DNA of 64,000 nt from NCBI RefSeq assembly GCF_001425825.1, contig NZ_LMDM01000034.1, positions 188,780-252,779 of the forward strand, written 5' to 3'. Below the pieces are notes generated by a model. That model was not told the origin of the DNA, made no database searches, and saw only the letters and a program-made list of their open reading frames with translations. Numbering within the stretch: the first letter of the stretch is position 1; each line of letters starts with the position of its first letter. Source of the stretch: Rhizobacter sp. Root1238 (lineage in GTDB: Bacteria > Pseudomonadota > Gammaproteobacteria > Burkholderiales > Burkholderiaceae_C). Of the stretch, positions 36,462 to 45,304 are shown piece by piece. The translations under genes were made by a program, and so were the position numbers.

Positions 36462-37178
36462 TCAACGCGCCGGTCGGCCGGGCTGGTCCCACGACGCGGA
36501 CGCGCGCAGCAGCTTCTCGATGTCGCGCTTCAGCCGCGCGGCATCGGGGTCGGGCGGCACCCGCATCATCCACTGTCCCATCGGGTCGACGAGGTAGATG
36601 TGCTGCGCGAGCGTCTGCCCGTCGGCCGGTGCGAGCCAGGCCGCCAGCCGCTCGCGCGGGACGCGCAGCACCGCGGCCGGCGTGCCGACCGAGATCGCCT
36701 GCATCACCTCGGGCCGCGGCGTGCGCGCGTCGGTGACCAGCCAGAGCTTGTCGACGCGCTCCTTCTCGCGGCCGAGCGCCTCGCGGATCTGACGCTGCAG
36801 GTAGAGGTATTTCTCGCAGGTGGCGTCGCAGGCCGCATCGCCGACGACGACGATCAGCCACTGGTCGCGCAGCGCCTCGGCCGCAACCGGCTCGCCGCCC
36901 AGCGTGCGCAGGCCGAGGTCGGCCGGCATCGGCCGCGACGGCGTGATCAGCTCGCTGTAGTTGGTACGGCCCTCGGGCCGGATCACGAAGTAGGTGAAGT
37001 AGGACGCGATCACCGGCGCGGCACACACCGCGAGCACCAGCAGCATGCGCAGCCGGCCGGCCGCGGTGCGGCGCTGCGCGTCGGCCAGCACGGGCGACGG
37101 CAGCGAATGCACGCTGAAGTTCAGCGGCGAATCAGGCACGGCGCCGGAGCCGGGGACGGACGAGTTGGAACCAGACAT
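36462..37178 (-). CDS. Cox-cluster membrane protein with SCO-like fold
   Basis: A 238-residue protein found beside SURF1 in Burkholderiales oxidase clusters; I do not know a formal name. After a 44-residue lead there is one membrane helix (RMLLVLAVCAAPVIASYFTYFVI), then a periplasmic domain with VVVGDAACDATCEKYLYLQRQ, whose CxxxC matches the copper site of SCO proteins in position, and LAQHIYLVDPMGQWMMRVPPD near the end in place of the SCO His region. The start lies 47 bases inside the SURF1 coding region. A role in oxidase assembly is inferred from context. Confidence 0.72.
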   Translation of the reverse strand: MSGSNSSVPGSGAVPDSPLNFSVHSLPSPVLADAQRRTAAGRLRMLLVLAVCAAPVIASYFTYFVIRPEGRTNYSELITPSRPMPADLGLRTLGGEPVAAEALRDQWLIVVVGDAACDATCEKYLYLQRQIREALGREKERVDKLWLVTDARTPRPEVMQAISVGTPAAVLRVPRERLAAWLAPADGQTLAQHIYLVDPMGQWMMRVPPDPDAARLKRDIEKLLRASASWDQPGRPAR

Positions 37179-37863
37179 ACAGACCTGCCATCAGTGCGCA
37201 CATCGCGAACCACTGGAACGCGTAACCGTAGTGCTTGTGGATGTCGACCGCGGGGGCCGGCCAGCGGCGCGCCAGGCCGTCGCCGGCCGCGCCCGGGGTG
37301 TCCTGCTGCTGCACCGACAGCGGCCGCAGCCGGACACCGATCTCCTGCGAAAACGCCGCGGGTTCGAGATTCTGCCGGATGGTAGCGGCCACGCCGCCGG
37401 CAAAGTCGAACAGCCGGGCGGGCGGCGGGGCGATCAGGCCGAGCAGTTCGACCTCGCCGGGGGGCGTCGGCACCACCGGCACGCGCGTGCGGTCGGCCAT
37501 GTCGCGCGGTGCCCAGCCGCGCTGCACCAGCACCGCATCGCCGCCCGGCAGCAGCAGCGGCGTGACGACGAAGAAGCCCGGGCGGCCGTCCATCTGCCGG
37601 TTGTCGAGGTAGACGGTGTTCTGCGCCCGCCAGGTGCCGCGCAGGCGCACCGGGCGGTAGTGCTGCAGCTCGGCCTGCGCCGCGGTGGTAGCGAGCGACG
37701 CGTCGTCGAGCGGCGCCAGGTGCGCGCGCTCATCGAGCGCCGACTGCAACGCCCGCTTCTCCGCCGCGCGGCTGAGCTGCCACACGCCGAGCCGCGCGGT
37801 GACGGCCATGCCGACCAGCGTCGCGAGCAGCACGATCGCGGCGCGCTGGCGGGCGCTGCTCAT
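37132..37863 (-). CDS. surf1: SURF1 family cytochrome oxidase biogenesis protein
   Basis: A 243-residue protein with the SURF1 layout: an N-terminal helix (about 8-26, AAIVLLATLVGMAVTARLGVWQL), a periplasmic domain (HYRPVRLRGTWRAQNTVYLDNRQMDGRPGFFVVTPLLL, VLVQRGWAPRD) and a C-terminal helix after HKHYGYAFQWFAMCALMAGLYVW. It helps insert heme a into subunit I. It is divergent from the DUF2909 gene by 51 bases, and its last 47 bases overlap the start of the next gene. Confidence 0.92.
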   Translation of the reverse strand: MSSARQRAAIVLLATLVGMAVTARLGVWQLSRAAEKRALQSALDERAHLAPLDDASLATTAAQAELQHYRPVRLRGTWRAQNTVYLDNRQMDGRPGFFVVTPLLLPGGDAVLVQRGWAPRDMADRTRVPVVPTPPGEVELLGLIAPPPARLFDFAGGVAATIRQNLEPAAFSQEIGVRLRPLSVQQQDTPGAAGDGLARRWPAPAVDIHKHYGYAFQWFAMCALMAGLYVWFQLVRPRLRRRA

Positions 37864-37914
37864 GCCTTGCCCCTGCCGACGGCGCAGCGGTGCGCGGTGG
37901 AATAATCGTGGCCC

Positions 37915-38133
37915 ATGAAATACCTGATCGGCGTCGCCTTCGTTCTCATCATCGGTGCGCTGGCATTCGCCGGGGTCTTCATGATGCGCGACGGTCGCGA
38001 CGGCAAGCCGAAGAGCGGCAACATGATGCGGGCGCTCGCGGTGCGGGTCGGGCTGTCGGTGCTGCTGTTCGCGATCATCCTGTTCAGCTACTGGATGGGC
38101 TGGATCCACCCGACCGGCATCCGCACCGGCTGA
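37915..38133 (+). CDS. Twin transmembrane protein (DUF2909 type)
   Basis: A 72-residue protein of two membrane helices (about 3-22 and 45-63) joined by a basic loop (MRDGRDGKPKSGNMMRAL). This pattern and its place between coxC and SURF1 match the DUF2909 twin-transmembrane proteins of Burkholderiales oxidase clusters. It is the only plus-strand gene inside the cox block. Function is unknown. The hairpin at 38144-38165 follows its stop. Confidence 0.82.
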   Translation: MKYLIGVAFVLIIGALAFAGVFMMRDGRDGKPKSGNMMRALAVRVGLSVLLFAIILFSYWMGWIHPTGIRTG

Positions 38134-38143
38134 TCCAAAGAAA

Positions 38144-38165
38144 AAGAGCGCCGCGAGGCGCTCTT
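38144..38165. terminator. Bidirectional rho-independent terminator
   Basis: AAGAGCGCC and GGCGCTCTT form a perfect 9-bp stem with a GCGA loop. On the minus strand it is followed by TTTCTTTGG and lies 18 bases after the coxC stop; on the plus strand it is followed by GTTTC after the DUF2909 stop. It therefore splits the oxidase cluster into two transcripts. Confidence 0.87.
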
Positions 38166-38182
38166 GTTTCATCGGACGTCGC

Positions 38183-39067
38183 TCAGAGCCAGTACACGAC
38201 GATGTACAGGCCGAGCCAGACCACGTCGACGAAGTGCCAGTACCACGCGGCGCCCTCGAAGCCGAAATGGCGCTGCGGCGTGAAGTGCCCGCGCTGCAGC
38301 CGCAGCGTGATGAACAGCAGCATCAGCATGCCGACGAACACGTGGAAACCGTGGAAGCCGGTCAGCATGAAGAAGGTCGAGCCGTAGACGCCCGACGACA
38401 GCTTCAGGTTCAGCTCGGTGTAGGCGTGGTGGTATTCGTAGCCCTGCAGCGTCAGGAACAGGATGCCCAGCAGCACCGTGACCCACATGAAGCCGATGGT
38501 CTTCGCGCGGTGGCCGGCGATCAGCGCATGGTGCGCGATCGTCAGCGTGACGCCCGAGCTCAGCAGCAGCGCGGTGTTGATGGTCGGGATCGGCCACGGG
38601 CCCATCGTGCGGAACGGCTCGACCGTGCCGGCCGGCGCCGCGGTCATGCCGACGCCCGAGCTCGGCCAGATCGCCTTGAAGTCGGGCCACAGGATCGCGT
38701 TGTCGAAGCTGCCGAGGTTGGGCACCGCATGCAGCCGCGCCCAGAACAGCGCGCCGAAGAACGCGCCGAAGAACATCACCTCGGAGAAGATGAACCAGCT
38801 CATGCTCCAGCGGTACGAGACGTCGATGCGGTCGCTGTACAGCCCGCTTTCGCTCTCGCCGATCGCGTCGCCGAACCACTGCTTCAGCACGAAGGCCCAC
38901 CACAGCAGCCCGAACAGCACCAGGTACGCCGCCCAGCCGTGGCCATTGACCCACTGGCCACCGCCGAAGATCACCATCAGCAGGCCGAAGGCGGCCATGA
39001 CCGGATGCCGCGAAGGCGCCGGAACGAAGTAGTGGGGCGCCTGGCCCGAATGCGTCGCTGACGACAT
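38183..39067 (-). CDS. ctaE: Cytochrome c oxidase subunit III
   Basis: A 294-residue core subunit of the aa3-type oxidase with about seven helices. Typical stretches are WSMSWFIFSEVMFFGAFFGALFWAR, with the conserved Glu of subunit III, and FEGAAWYWHFVDVVWLGLYIVVYWL at the C-terminus. It stabilises proton uptake in subunit I. It is the last gene of the coxB-coxA-ctaG transcript, 39 bases after the DUF2970 gene, and ends at the bidirectional terminator. Confidence 0.95.
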   Translation of the reverse strand: MSSATHSGQAPHYFVPAPSRHPVMAAFGLLMVIFGGGQWVNGHGWAAYLVLFGLLWWAFVLKQWFGDAIGESESGLYSDRIDVSYRWSMSWFIFSEVMFFGAFFGALFWARLHAVPNLGSFDNAILWPDFKAIWPSSGVGMTAAPAGTVEPFRTMGPWPIPTINTALLLSSGVTLTIAHHALIAGHRAKTIGFMWVTVLLGILFLTLQGYEYHHAYTELNLKLSSGVYGSTFFMLTGFHGFHVFVGMLMLLFITLRLQRGHFTPQRHFGFEGAAWYWHFVDVVWLGLYIVVYWL

Positions 39068-39106
39068 GTTTTCTCCTGCTAGTCCGATCTGTTTCTCTTC
39101 AACTCT

Positions 39107-39343
39107 TCAGCCCGCGGTGGCGACACCGCTGGACAACACCCACTGCACCAGCAGCACCAGCACGATCACGAACAGCGCGGCGCCGAGGACGCCCGCGATG
39201 ACCAGGTGCACCGGGTTCAGCTGCTCCACATCCTTCTCGTAGTCGCCCGACTTGCGCACCCCGAAGAACGACCAGGCGACCGCCTTCATCGTCGCGAGGA
39301 ACGAGCCGCGGCGCTTCACCGCATCCTTGAGACCATCGCTCAT
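39107..39343 (-). CDS. DUF2970 small membrane protein
   Basis: A 78-residue protein with a basic lead (KDAVKRRGSFLATMKAVAWSFFGVRK) and one C-terminal helix (HLVIAGVLGAALFVIVLVLLVQWVL). The wording SFFGVRKSGDYEKDV is typical of DUF2970 proteins, which sit between ctaG and coxC in betaproteobacteria. The start overlaps the ctaG stop in ATGA. Its role in oxidase assembly is inferred from position only. Confidence 0.85.
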   Translation of the reverse strand: MSDGLKDAVKRRGSFLATMKAVAWSFFGVRKSGDYEKDVEQLNPVHLVIAGVLGAALFVIVLVLLVQWVLSSGVATAG

Positions 39344-39939
39344 GAGCCGCCCTTCACCGCCGACGACTCCTTCGGCGCGGCCGCCACCTTGCCGCCCGCC
39401 ACCTCGAAGAAGGTGTACGACAAGGTGATCGTCTTGACGTCCTTCGGCAGCTTCGGGTCGATCACGAACACCACCGGCCACTGCTTCGACTCGCCCGGCT
39501 GCAGCGTGTGCTCGCTGAAGCAGAAGCACTCGAGCTTGTTGAAGTGCGGCGAGGCCTGCTTCGGCGCATAGCTCGGGATCGCCTGCGCGGTCATCGTGCG
39601 GTTCTGCACGTTGCGGAACTCGTACATCACCGTCGCGAGCTCGCCCGGGTGCACGTCGATCGAGCGCTGCATCGACTTGAACTCCCACGGCCCGTGCGCG
39701 TTCGCATCGAACTCGACCGTGATGGTGCGGCTCGCATCGACCTGCGTGTTCTTGTGCGTCGCATCCGAATTGCCCGGCACCGCGCGTTCCGACAGCGACA
39801 GCACGTTGACGCCGAGCGCCTCGCAGATCGAGCGGTACATCGGCACCATCGCCAGGCCGAAACCGGCCATCGCGACCGCCACGACGACCAGCTTGCCGGC
39901 CATGCGCAGGTTGTCGGTCTTCAGGCCTGGGTCGCTCAT
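39340..39939 (-). CDS. ctaG: Cytochrome c oxidase assembly protein CtaG (Cox11 type)
   Basis: A 199-residue copper chaperone for the Cu-B site of subunit I. One N-terminal helix (about 13-33) anchors a periplasmic immunoglobulin-like domain. The copper-binding Cys pair is in FNKLECFCFSEHTLQPGE, and MYRSICEALGVN and PVVFVIDPKLPKDVKTITLSYTFF are family hallmarks. It lies 16 bases after the small assembly gene and overlaps DUF2970. Confidence 0.94.
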   Translation of the reverse strand: MSDPGLKTDNLRMAGKLVVVAVAMAGFGLAMVPMYRSICEALGVNVLSLSERAVPGNSDATHKNTQVDASRTITVEFDANAHGPWEFKSMQRSIDVHPGELATVMYEFRNVQNRTMTAQAIPSYAPKQASPHFNKLECFCFSEHTLQPGESKQWPVVFVIDPKLPKDVKTITLSYTFFEVAGGKVAAAPKESSAVKGGS

Positions 39940-39955
39940 GACGTCGGGGTCCGGA

Positions 39956-40066
39956 TCAAAGCCCGAAAAGAGCGGCCTTGGCCATGAAGCCGATGAAGAA
40001 GACCACCGCCACCGACGCCAGGATCCAGCCCAGCCGGCGGTTGTTCCTCTTCTGCTCCGGCGTCAT
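39956..40066 (-). CDS. Cytochrome oxidase small assembly protein
   Basis: A 36-residue single-helix protein ([20 protein letters not shown], then FFIGFMAKAALFGL). Its ATG shares one base with the coxA stop (TGATG), and ctaG starts 16 bases after its own stop. Similar mini-proteins with the TPEQKRNNRR lead occur at this position in Burkholderiales. Context and the conserved lead support it despite its size. The role in assembly is inferred. Confidence 0.8.
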   Translation of the reverse strand: MTPEQKRNNRRLGWILASVAVVFFIGFMAKAALFGL

Positions 40067-41703
40067 CAGCCGATCACCTTGGTGGCCGCCGCGTTCAGCT
40101 TCGGCGGCGTCTCGAAGGTGTGGAACGGCGCCGGCGACGGCACTTCCCATTCCAGGCCTTCGGCGGCTTCCCACGGCTTCTGCGGCGCCTTCTCGCCCTT
40201 GCCGCGCATGCACGGCAGCACGATGAAGAGGAAGAAGTAGACCTGCATCAGCCCGAACCAGAACGCGCCGATCGACGCGACCATGTTGAAGTCGGCGAAC
40301 TGCATCGGGTAGTCGGCATAGCGGCGCGGCATGCCGGCGAGACCCAGGAAGTGCATCGGGAAGAACGTGACGTTGAAGGCGATCAGCGAGCCCCAGAAGT
40401 GGATCTTGCCGCGCGTCTCGTTGTACATCACGCCGGTCCACTTCGGCGCCCAGTAGTAGAAGCCGGCGAACATCGCGTACAGCGAGCCGGCCACCAGCAC
40501 GTAGTGGAAGTGCGCCACCACGTAGTAGGTGTCCTGCAGCTGGATGTCGACCGGCGCCATCGACAGGATCAGGCCGGTGAAGCCGCCCATCGTGAACACG
40601 AAGATGAAGCCGACCGCGAACAGCATCGGCGTCTCGAAGGTCATCGAGCCGCGCCACATCGTCGCGATCCAGTTGAAGATCTTCACGCCGGTGGGCACCG
40701 CGATCAGCATCGTCGCGTACATGAAGAACAGCTGGCCGGTGACCGGCATGCCGGTCGTGAACATGTGGTGCGCCCACACGATGAACGACAGGATCGCGAT
40801 CGACGCGGTGGCGTACACCATCGAGGTGTAGCCGAACAGGCGCTTGCGGGCGAAGGCCGGCACGATGTGGCTCACGATGCCGAACGCCGGCAGGATCATG
40901 ATGTACACCTCGGGGTGGCCGAAGAACCAGAAGATGTGCTGGTACATCACCGGGTCGCCGCCGCCGGCGGGGTTGAAGAAGCTGGTGCCGAAGTGGCGGT
41001 CGGTCAGCGTCATCGTGATCGCGCCGGCCAGCACCGGCATCACCGCGATCAGCAGGTAGGCGGTGATCAGCCAGGTCCAGCAGAACATCGGCATCTTCAT
41101 CAGCGTCATGCCGGGCGCGCGCATGTTGAGGATGGTCACGATGATGTTGATCGAGCCCATGATGGAGCTCGCGCCCATGATGTGCATCGCGAAGATGCCG
41201 GCGTCCATCGACGGGCCCATCTGCAGCGTCAGCGGCGCATAGAGCGTCCAGCCGGCCGCCGGCGCGCCGCCGGGCATGAAGAACGAACCCACCAGCATCA
41301 GCGCGGCCGGGATCAGCAGCCAGAAGCTCAGGTTGTTCATGCGCGCGAAGGCCATGTCGGCCGCGCCGATCTGCAGCGGCACCATCCAGTTCGCGAAGCC
41401 GACGAAGGCCGGCATGATCGCGCCGAACACCATGATCAGCCCGTGCATCGTCGTCAGCTGGTTGAACAGCTGCGGGTTGACGATCTGCAGGCCCGGCTGG
41501 AACAGCTCGGCGCGGATCAGCAGCGCAAGGATGCCGCCGACCATCAGCATCGTGAACGAGAACAGCAGGTACAGCGTGCCGATGTCCTTGTGGTTGGTCG
41601 CGTAGACCCAGCGGCGCCAGCCGTGCGGGTGGTGGTGCGCCTCGTCGCCGTGCGCGTCGTGCGCATCATGCGAGTGGCCGTGGGGATCGAGAACTGCGCT
41701 CAT
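40066..41703 (-). CDS. ctaD: Cytochrome c oxidase subunit I
   Basis: A 545-residue catalytic subunit with twelve helices carrying heme a and the heme a3-Cu-B centre. Ligands are visible: the heme a His in MHGLIMVF, the Cu-B His and cross-linked Tyr in [15 protein letters not shown], the His pair in [10 protein letters not shown], and the heme a3/a histidines in [14 protein letters not shown]. The His-rich N-terminus ([20 protein letters not shown]) may bind metal. It is translated between ctaC (27 bases upstream) and the 36-residue gene. Confidence 0.97.
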   Translation of the reverse strand: MSAVLDPHGHSHDAHDAHGDEAHHHPHGWRRWVYATNHKDIGTLYLLFSFTMLMVGGILALLIRAELFQPGLQIVNPQLFNQLTTMHGLIMVFGAIMPAFVGFANWMVPLQIGAADMAFARMNNLSFWLLIPAALMLVGSFFMPGGAPAAGWTLYAPLTLQMGPSMDAGIFAMHIMGASSIMGSINIIVTILNMRAPGMTLMKMPMFCWTWLITAYLLIAVMPVLAGAITMTLTDRHFGTSFFNPAGGGDPVMYQHIFWFFGHPEVYIMILPAFGIVSHIVPAFARKRLFGYTSMVYATASIAILSFIVWAHHMFTTGMPVTGQLFFMYATMLIAVPTGVKIFNWIATMWRGSMTFETPMLFAVGFIFVFTMGGFTGLILSMAPVDIQLQDTYYVVAHFHYVLVAGSLYAMFAGFYYWAPKWTGVMYNETRGKIHFWGSLIAFNVTFFPMHFLGLAGMPRRYADYPMQFADFNMVASIGAFWFGLMQVYFFLFIVLPCMRGKGEKAPQKPWEAAEGLEWEVPSPAPFHTFETPPKLNAAATKVIG

Positions 41704-41730
41704 GGGTGGGTTCCTTTGGGCGACGCTGGC

Positions 41731-42909
41731 TTATTGCTTGCGCTCGGCGAGCACTTCGGACGGCTGCACGGTCTGGCCGGTCTTGTTCGACCAGTTGTTC
41801 TTCGTGTAGGTGACGACCGCGGCGATGTCGGTGTCGGACAGCTGCTTCCACGACGGCATCGCGCCGTTGTTCTGGCCGTTCAGCACGATGTGGATCTGCT
41901 TGGTCTTGTCGGCATCCTGCACCACCGGCGAACCGTCGAGCGGCTTGATCGGACCGCCGCCCTTGCCGTTCGGCTGGTGGCAGGCGGCGCAGTTGGCGGC
42001 GTACACCTTCTCGCCGCGCGCGAGCAGCGCGGGCTGCTCCCAGACCTTGGCCGGATCGTCGGCGGCAGCGGCCATTTCCTTCTTCTTCCCGTCGACCCAC
42101 TTGGTGTAGTCCTCGGCGGACACCACCTTCACGTGGATCGGCATGTAGGCGTGCTCCTTGCCGCACAGCTCGGCGCACTGCCCGTAGTAGTCGCCGATCT
42201 TCTCGGCGCGGAACCAGGTGTCGCGCACGAAGCCGGGGATCGCGTCCTGCTTGATGCCGAACGACGGCACCATGAAGGCGTGGATCACGTCGGTGGCGGT
42301 GGTGATCACGCGCACCTTCTTGTCGACCGGCACGACCAGCGGGTTGTCGACCTTCAGCAGGTAGTCGTCGCCCGACGGCTTGCCGGAGTCGGACATCTCG
42401 CGCTGCGTCACGTCGAGCGTGGAGACGAAGCCGATGCCCTCGCCCTCGCCCTTCAGGTAGTCGTAGCCCCACTTCCACTGGATGCCGGTGGCCTTGACGG
42501 TCAGGTCGGCCGCGCTGGTGTCCTTCATCGCGACCACCACCTTGGTGGCGGGCAGCGCCATCAGGATCACGATCACGAACGGCACGATGGTCCAGATGAT
42601 CTCGACCGTGGTGCTCTCGTGGAAGTTGGCCGGCTTCGCGCCCTTGCTCTTGCGGTGCTTGATGATCGAATAGAACATCACGCCGAACACGCCGAGGAAG
42701 ATCACGACGCAGATGATCATCACGAAGTAGTGCAGCCAGCGCTGCTCGGCGGCGATCGCGGTGACCGGCGGGTGCAGGTCGAGCTGGTTGACGGCCGGCC
42801 CTCCCGGCAGGCTGTTGACGGCCATGGCAGCCGATGTGGCCAACGCGGCGCCCAGGCCGAGGCTGAGTTCTCCCGCCCGCTGCCAAAGTGTTTTCGTCTG
42901 CTTCATCAT
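41731..42909 (-). CDS. ctaC: Cytochrome c oxidase subunit II with fused cytochrome c domain
   Basis: A 392-residue subunit with a signal sequence (about 1-31), two helices, and a periplasmic Cu-A cupredoxin domain: ligands in VIHAFMVPSFG and CAELCGKEHAYM. After a linker there is a C-terminal cytochrome c domain with heme motif CAACH (ANCAACHQPNGKGG) and distal Met in NGAMPSWKQL, so this is a caa3-like fused subunit. The start is MMKQTK; the second Met is possible. It opens the coxB-coxA operon; the DUF2244 gene lies 22 bases upstream. Confidence 0.95.
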   Translation of the reverse strand: MMKQTKTLWQRAGELSLGLGAALATSAAMAVNSLPGGPAVNQLDLHPPVTAIAAEQRWLHYFVMIICVVIFLGVFGVMFYSIIKHRKSKGAKPANFHESTTVEIIWTIVPFVIVILMALPATKVVVAMKDTSAADLTVKATGIQWKWGYDYLKGEGEGIGFVSTLDVTQREMSDSGKPSGDDYLLKVDNPLVVPVDKKVRVITTATDVIHAFMVPSFGIKQDAIPGFVRDTWFRAEKIGDYYGQCAELCGKEHAYMPIHVKVVSAEDYTKWVDGKKKEMAAAADDPAKVWEQPALLARGEKVYAANCAACHQPNGKGGGPIKPLDGSPVVQDADKTKQIHIVLNGQNNGAMPSWKQLSDTDIAAVVTYTKNNWSNKTGQTVQPSEVLAERKQ

Positions 42910-42931
42910 GGTCGTTTCAGTTTTCCCAAAA

Positions 42932-43495
42932 TCACACCGGAGACGGCCGCGCCGCCCCTTGTTGCCAGCGCCGCAGCGCATGGCGCAACTCTTGCGCCAG
43001 CTGGCTGCGCAACTCGGGCCGCACGAAGCGCCCCACCGCAATCCGACGCCCCTGGCCCGACAACTCGATCAGCGACTGGTCGCCATGGGCCGGTTCCACC
43101 CGCACCCACGCGGGCTGGAACTCCACCCGCTCGACCTGCTGCCCGTTCGCGACTTCCACCGTCAGCCGGTCGTTGCGCAGCACGATGCTCTCGCTGTCGG
43201 TCGCGTGGCGCGCGACCACCCACAGCGCGAGACCGACGGCGAACAACTCGATCCAGGCGAAGGTCATGATCATTCGTGCGCCCTGGAACCAGAACATCGT
43301 GGCAATGCCCAACGACAGGATGCACAACGACAGGTAGAACGCGAGCAGCTGCCTGGGCGCCATCGAGCAGTTGCGCTTGAGCAGCCAGTCGATCGACCAG
43401 CCTGCCGGGCCACCCTCCCCGCGGGATTCGTGACCGAAGCGAAACTCTGCCCGGGGTGCCGAGGGCTGCCACGCCGCCGACGAGCTTGTGGACAT
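42932..43495 (-). CDS. DUF2244 integral membrane protein
   Basis: A 187-residue protein with two helices (about 50-95: APRQLLAFYLSLCILSLGIATMFWFQGARMIMTFAW and following) and a C-terminal domain with IVLRNDRLTVEVANGQQVERVEFQPAWVRVE, which is typical of DUF2244. The family often accompanies cox genes and has no assigned function. Its stop is 22 bases upstream of ctaC, so it probably opens the oxidase transcript. Confidence 0.82.
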   Translation of the reverse strand: MSTSSSAAWQPSAPRAEFRFGHESRGEGGPAGWSIDWLLKRNCSMAPRQLLAFYLSLCILSLGIATMFWFQGARMIMTFAWIELFAVGLALWVVARHATDSESIVLRNDRLTVEVANGQQVERVEFQPAWVRVEPAHGDQSLIELSGQGRRIAVGRFVRPELRSQLAQELRHALRRWQQGAARPSPV

Positions 43496-43636
43496 ACTGC
43501 GCGTTCTCCAGTTGCCTCCAGAGATCTATTCTTCGACGGCTTCCCCGACCCGCTGCCGCACCCCTGGCCGCGCACCCCGGACGAAACCGCATTTTTCAAG
43601 CCCGCGAGTTTAGCGCAGGCGGCCATCCCGAGGCCC

Positions 43637-44551
43637 TCAGCTTGAACCCTGGCGCGCGCGCACCAGCGCACGCATGTCGTCCAGCGACACCGTCGTCTCG
43701 GCCGCCATCGGCACCCGCGGCGGCGCCTTGAACGCATGCCCGTAGGCCACTTCGAAGCTCATCGAGATGCGGCCGTCCGGCCCGGCCAGGCCCTGCAGCG
43801 CGGCCAGCAGGCGCGCGCGCCAGCGCGGCGTGCGCAGCCCGGCGAAGCGCTCCGGCGCGGCATTGCCGCCCAGCCCGCGCAACTCGGCCAGCAGCGCCTG
43901 CGGGTCGGCCCAGGTCAGCGTGATCAGCTCCTGGTCCATCACCGGATCGGCGAAACCGGCCTGCACCAGCATGTCGCCCAGGTCGTGCATGTCGACGAAA
44001 TCGGCGGCCGGCACCGGCCAGTCGAGGCGGCGATACAACGCGCGCAGCTCTTTCAGCGTGTCCGGGCCGAAGCACGAGAACATCGCGAAGCCGTCGACCG
44101 CCAGCGCGCGCTGCCACTGGCCGAGCACCACCGGCGGGTCGAACACTGCCTGCAGCATCATGTTGGCCCACACCAGCTGCACGCTGCCGGGCTCGACCTG
44201 GTCGGCAGCGACGACCGTCACCGGCGCGCCGCTCCAGCGCTTCGGCGACCACCATGGCGACTTCGCGAGCGCCGCGCTGCGCTCGCGCAGCGCCGGCGTC
44301 GGCTCGACCGCGATGCGCCGCGCCTGCGGGTAGGCGCGCGCCAGGTGCTCGGCGCCGGCACCGCCGAAGCTCCACCAGTCGGCGATCGCATCCGGCTGCT
44401 TGCGCACGATGGCCAGGCGCTCGGCCATGCGCCGCGCGATCTCGCCGTGCAGCCACGGCGCCTGCGGCGCGCCGGCCAGCCGGCGCAGCGCCCGCACGAC
44501 GACCGCGCGATCGAAGCGTCGCGAGGTGTCGGCCGAAGGGGAATCGCTCAT
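43637..44551 (-). CDS. SAM-dependent methyltransferase, BioC-like
   Basis: A 304-residue methyltransferase. RRFDRAVVVRALRRLAGAP near the start and VQLVWANMMLQAVFDPPVVLGQWQRALAVDGFAMFSCFGPDTLKELRALY are typical of malonyl-ACP O-methyltransferase BioC and its relatives, which start pimelate synthesis for biotin. The SAM loop is unusually written (DWWSFGGAGAEHLARAYP) where a GxGxG is expected, so some doubt remains. No other bio gene is adjacent. It diverges from comF by 22 bases. Confidence 0.72.
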   Translation of the reverse strand: MSDSPSADTSRRFDRAVVVRALRRLAGAPQAPWLHGEIARRMAERLAIVRKQPDAIADWWSFGGAGAEHLARAYPQARRIAVEPTPALRERSAALAKSPWWSPKRWSGAPVTVVAADQVEPGSVQLVWANMMLQAVFDPPVVLGQWQRALAVDGFAMFSCFGPDTLKELRALYRRLDWPVPAADFVDMHDLGDMLVQAGFADPVMDQELITLTWADPQALLAELRGLGGNAAPERFAGLRTPRWRARLLAALQGLAGPDGRISMSFEVAYGHAFKAPPRVPMAAETTVSLDDMRALVRARQGSS

Positions 44552-44573
44552 CGGCGGGCAGTATATTGAGCTG

Positions 44574-45293
44574 GTGATCTTCTCGCGCCTGCTCCGCCAC
44601 ATGCCCTCGCTGTGCGCGGTGTGCCAAGGCTGGGAGACCGGCGCCGCGGCCCGCGTGTGCCGGGGTTGCGTGCAGCGCTTCGCCGTCCCCGTGCCACGCT
44701 GCAACCGCTGCGCGCTGGAGGTGCCGGCAGGCGTCGCGACCTGCGGCGCCTGCGTGCTGGCACCGCCGCCGTTCGACGCCGCCTTTGCCGGCACCGGCTA
44801 TGCGCACCCGTGGTCCGGGCTGGTCGCCCGCTTCAAGTTCAACGGCGCGCTCGACCTGGCCGATGCGCTGGCCGCGCGCCTGCATGCGGCACGGCAGCGC
44901 GATGCCGCACCGTGGCCGCAGCTGCTGCTGCCGGTGCCGCTTGCCGTCGAACGCCTGCGCGAGCGCGGCTTCAACCAGGCCTGGGAACTGGCACGGCGGC
45001 TCGCCGCCGGCGGCCCGGCGCGCGCCGATGCGGGCCTGCTGCTGCGGCTGCGCGCCACCGCGCACCAGCTCGAGCTGCCGCCCGAGCGGCGCGCGGCCAA
45101 CGTGCGCGGTGCGTTCGCGGTCGAGCCGCTGCGGCGCGGCGAGCTGGCCGGCCGGCACGTCGCGCTGGTCGACGACGTGATGACCAGCGGCGCGACGCTG
45201 GCCGAGCTGGCGCGGGTGCTGAAGCAGGCCGGCGTGGCGCGCGTCGAAGCCTGGGTCGTCGCGCGCACGCCGCGTCCATCGACCGCCGACTGA
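44574..45293 (+). CDS. ComF family phosphoribosyltransferase-like protein
   Basis: A 239-residue protein. N-terminal Cys pairs (CAVCQ, CRGC, CNRC, CGAC) form zinc-finger-like ribbons, and the C-terminal type I PRTase fold has RGFNQAWELARRL and the PRPP loop LVDDVMTSGATLAELARVL. ComF/GntX homologues act in DNA uptake or ssDNA handling. The start is a GTG at 44574, chosen because family members begin with a few residues before LPSLCAVC; an internal ATG at 44601 is the alternative. Confidence 0.87.
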   Translation: MIFSRLLRHMPSLCAVCQGWETGAAARVCRGCVQRFAVPVPRCNRCALEVPAGVATCGACVLAPPPFDAAFAGTGYAHPWSGLVARFKFNGALDLADALAARLHAARQRDAAPWPQLLLPVPLAVERLRERGFNQAWELARRLAAGGPARADAGLLLRLRATAHQLELPPERRAANVRGAFAVEPLRRGELAGRHVALVDDVMTSGATLAELARVLKQAGVARVEAWVVARTPRPSTAD

Positions 45294-45304
45294 CAATCGC
45301 GCCC

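Noticed and set aside
40120..43269. A 1049-codon plus-strand frame opposite coxA and coxB
   Set aside because: Antisense shadow rich in His, Arg and Asp with no recognisable domain; the oxidase subunits on the minus strand are certain.
43637..44551. Naming the methyltransferase bioC
   Set aside because: The SAM loop departs from the usual GxGxG wording and no other biotin gene is adjacent, so the symbol was withheld.
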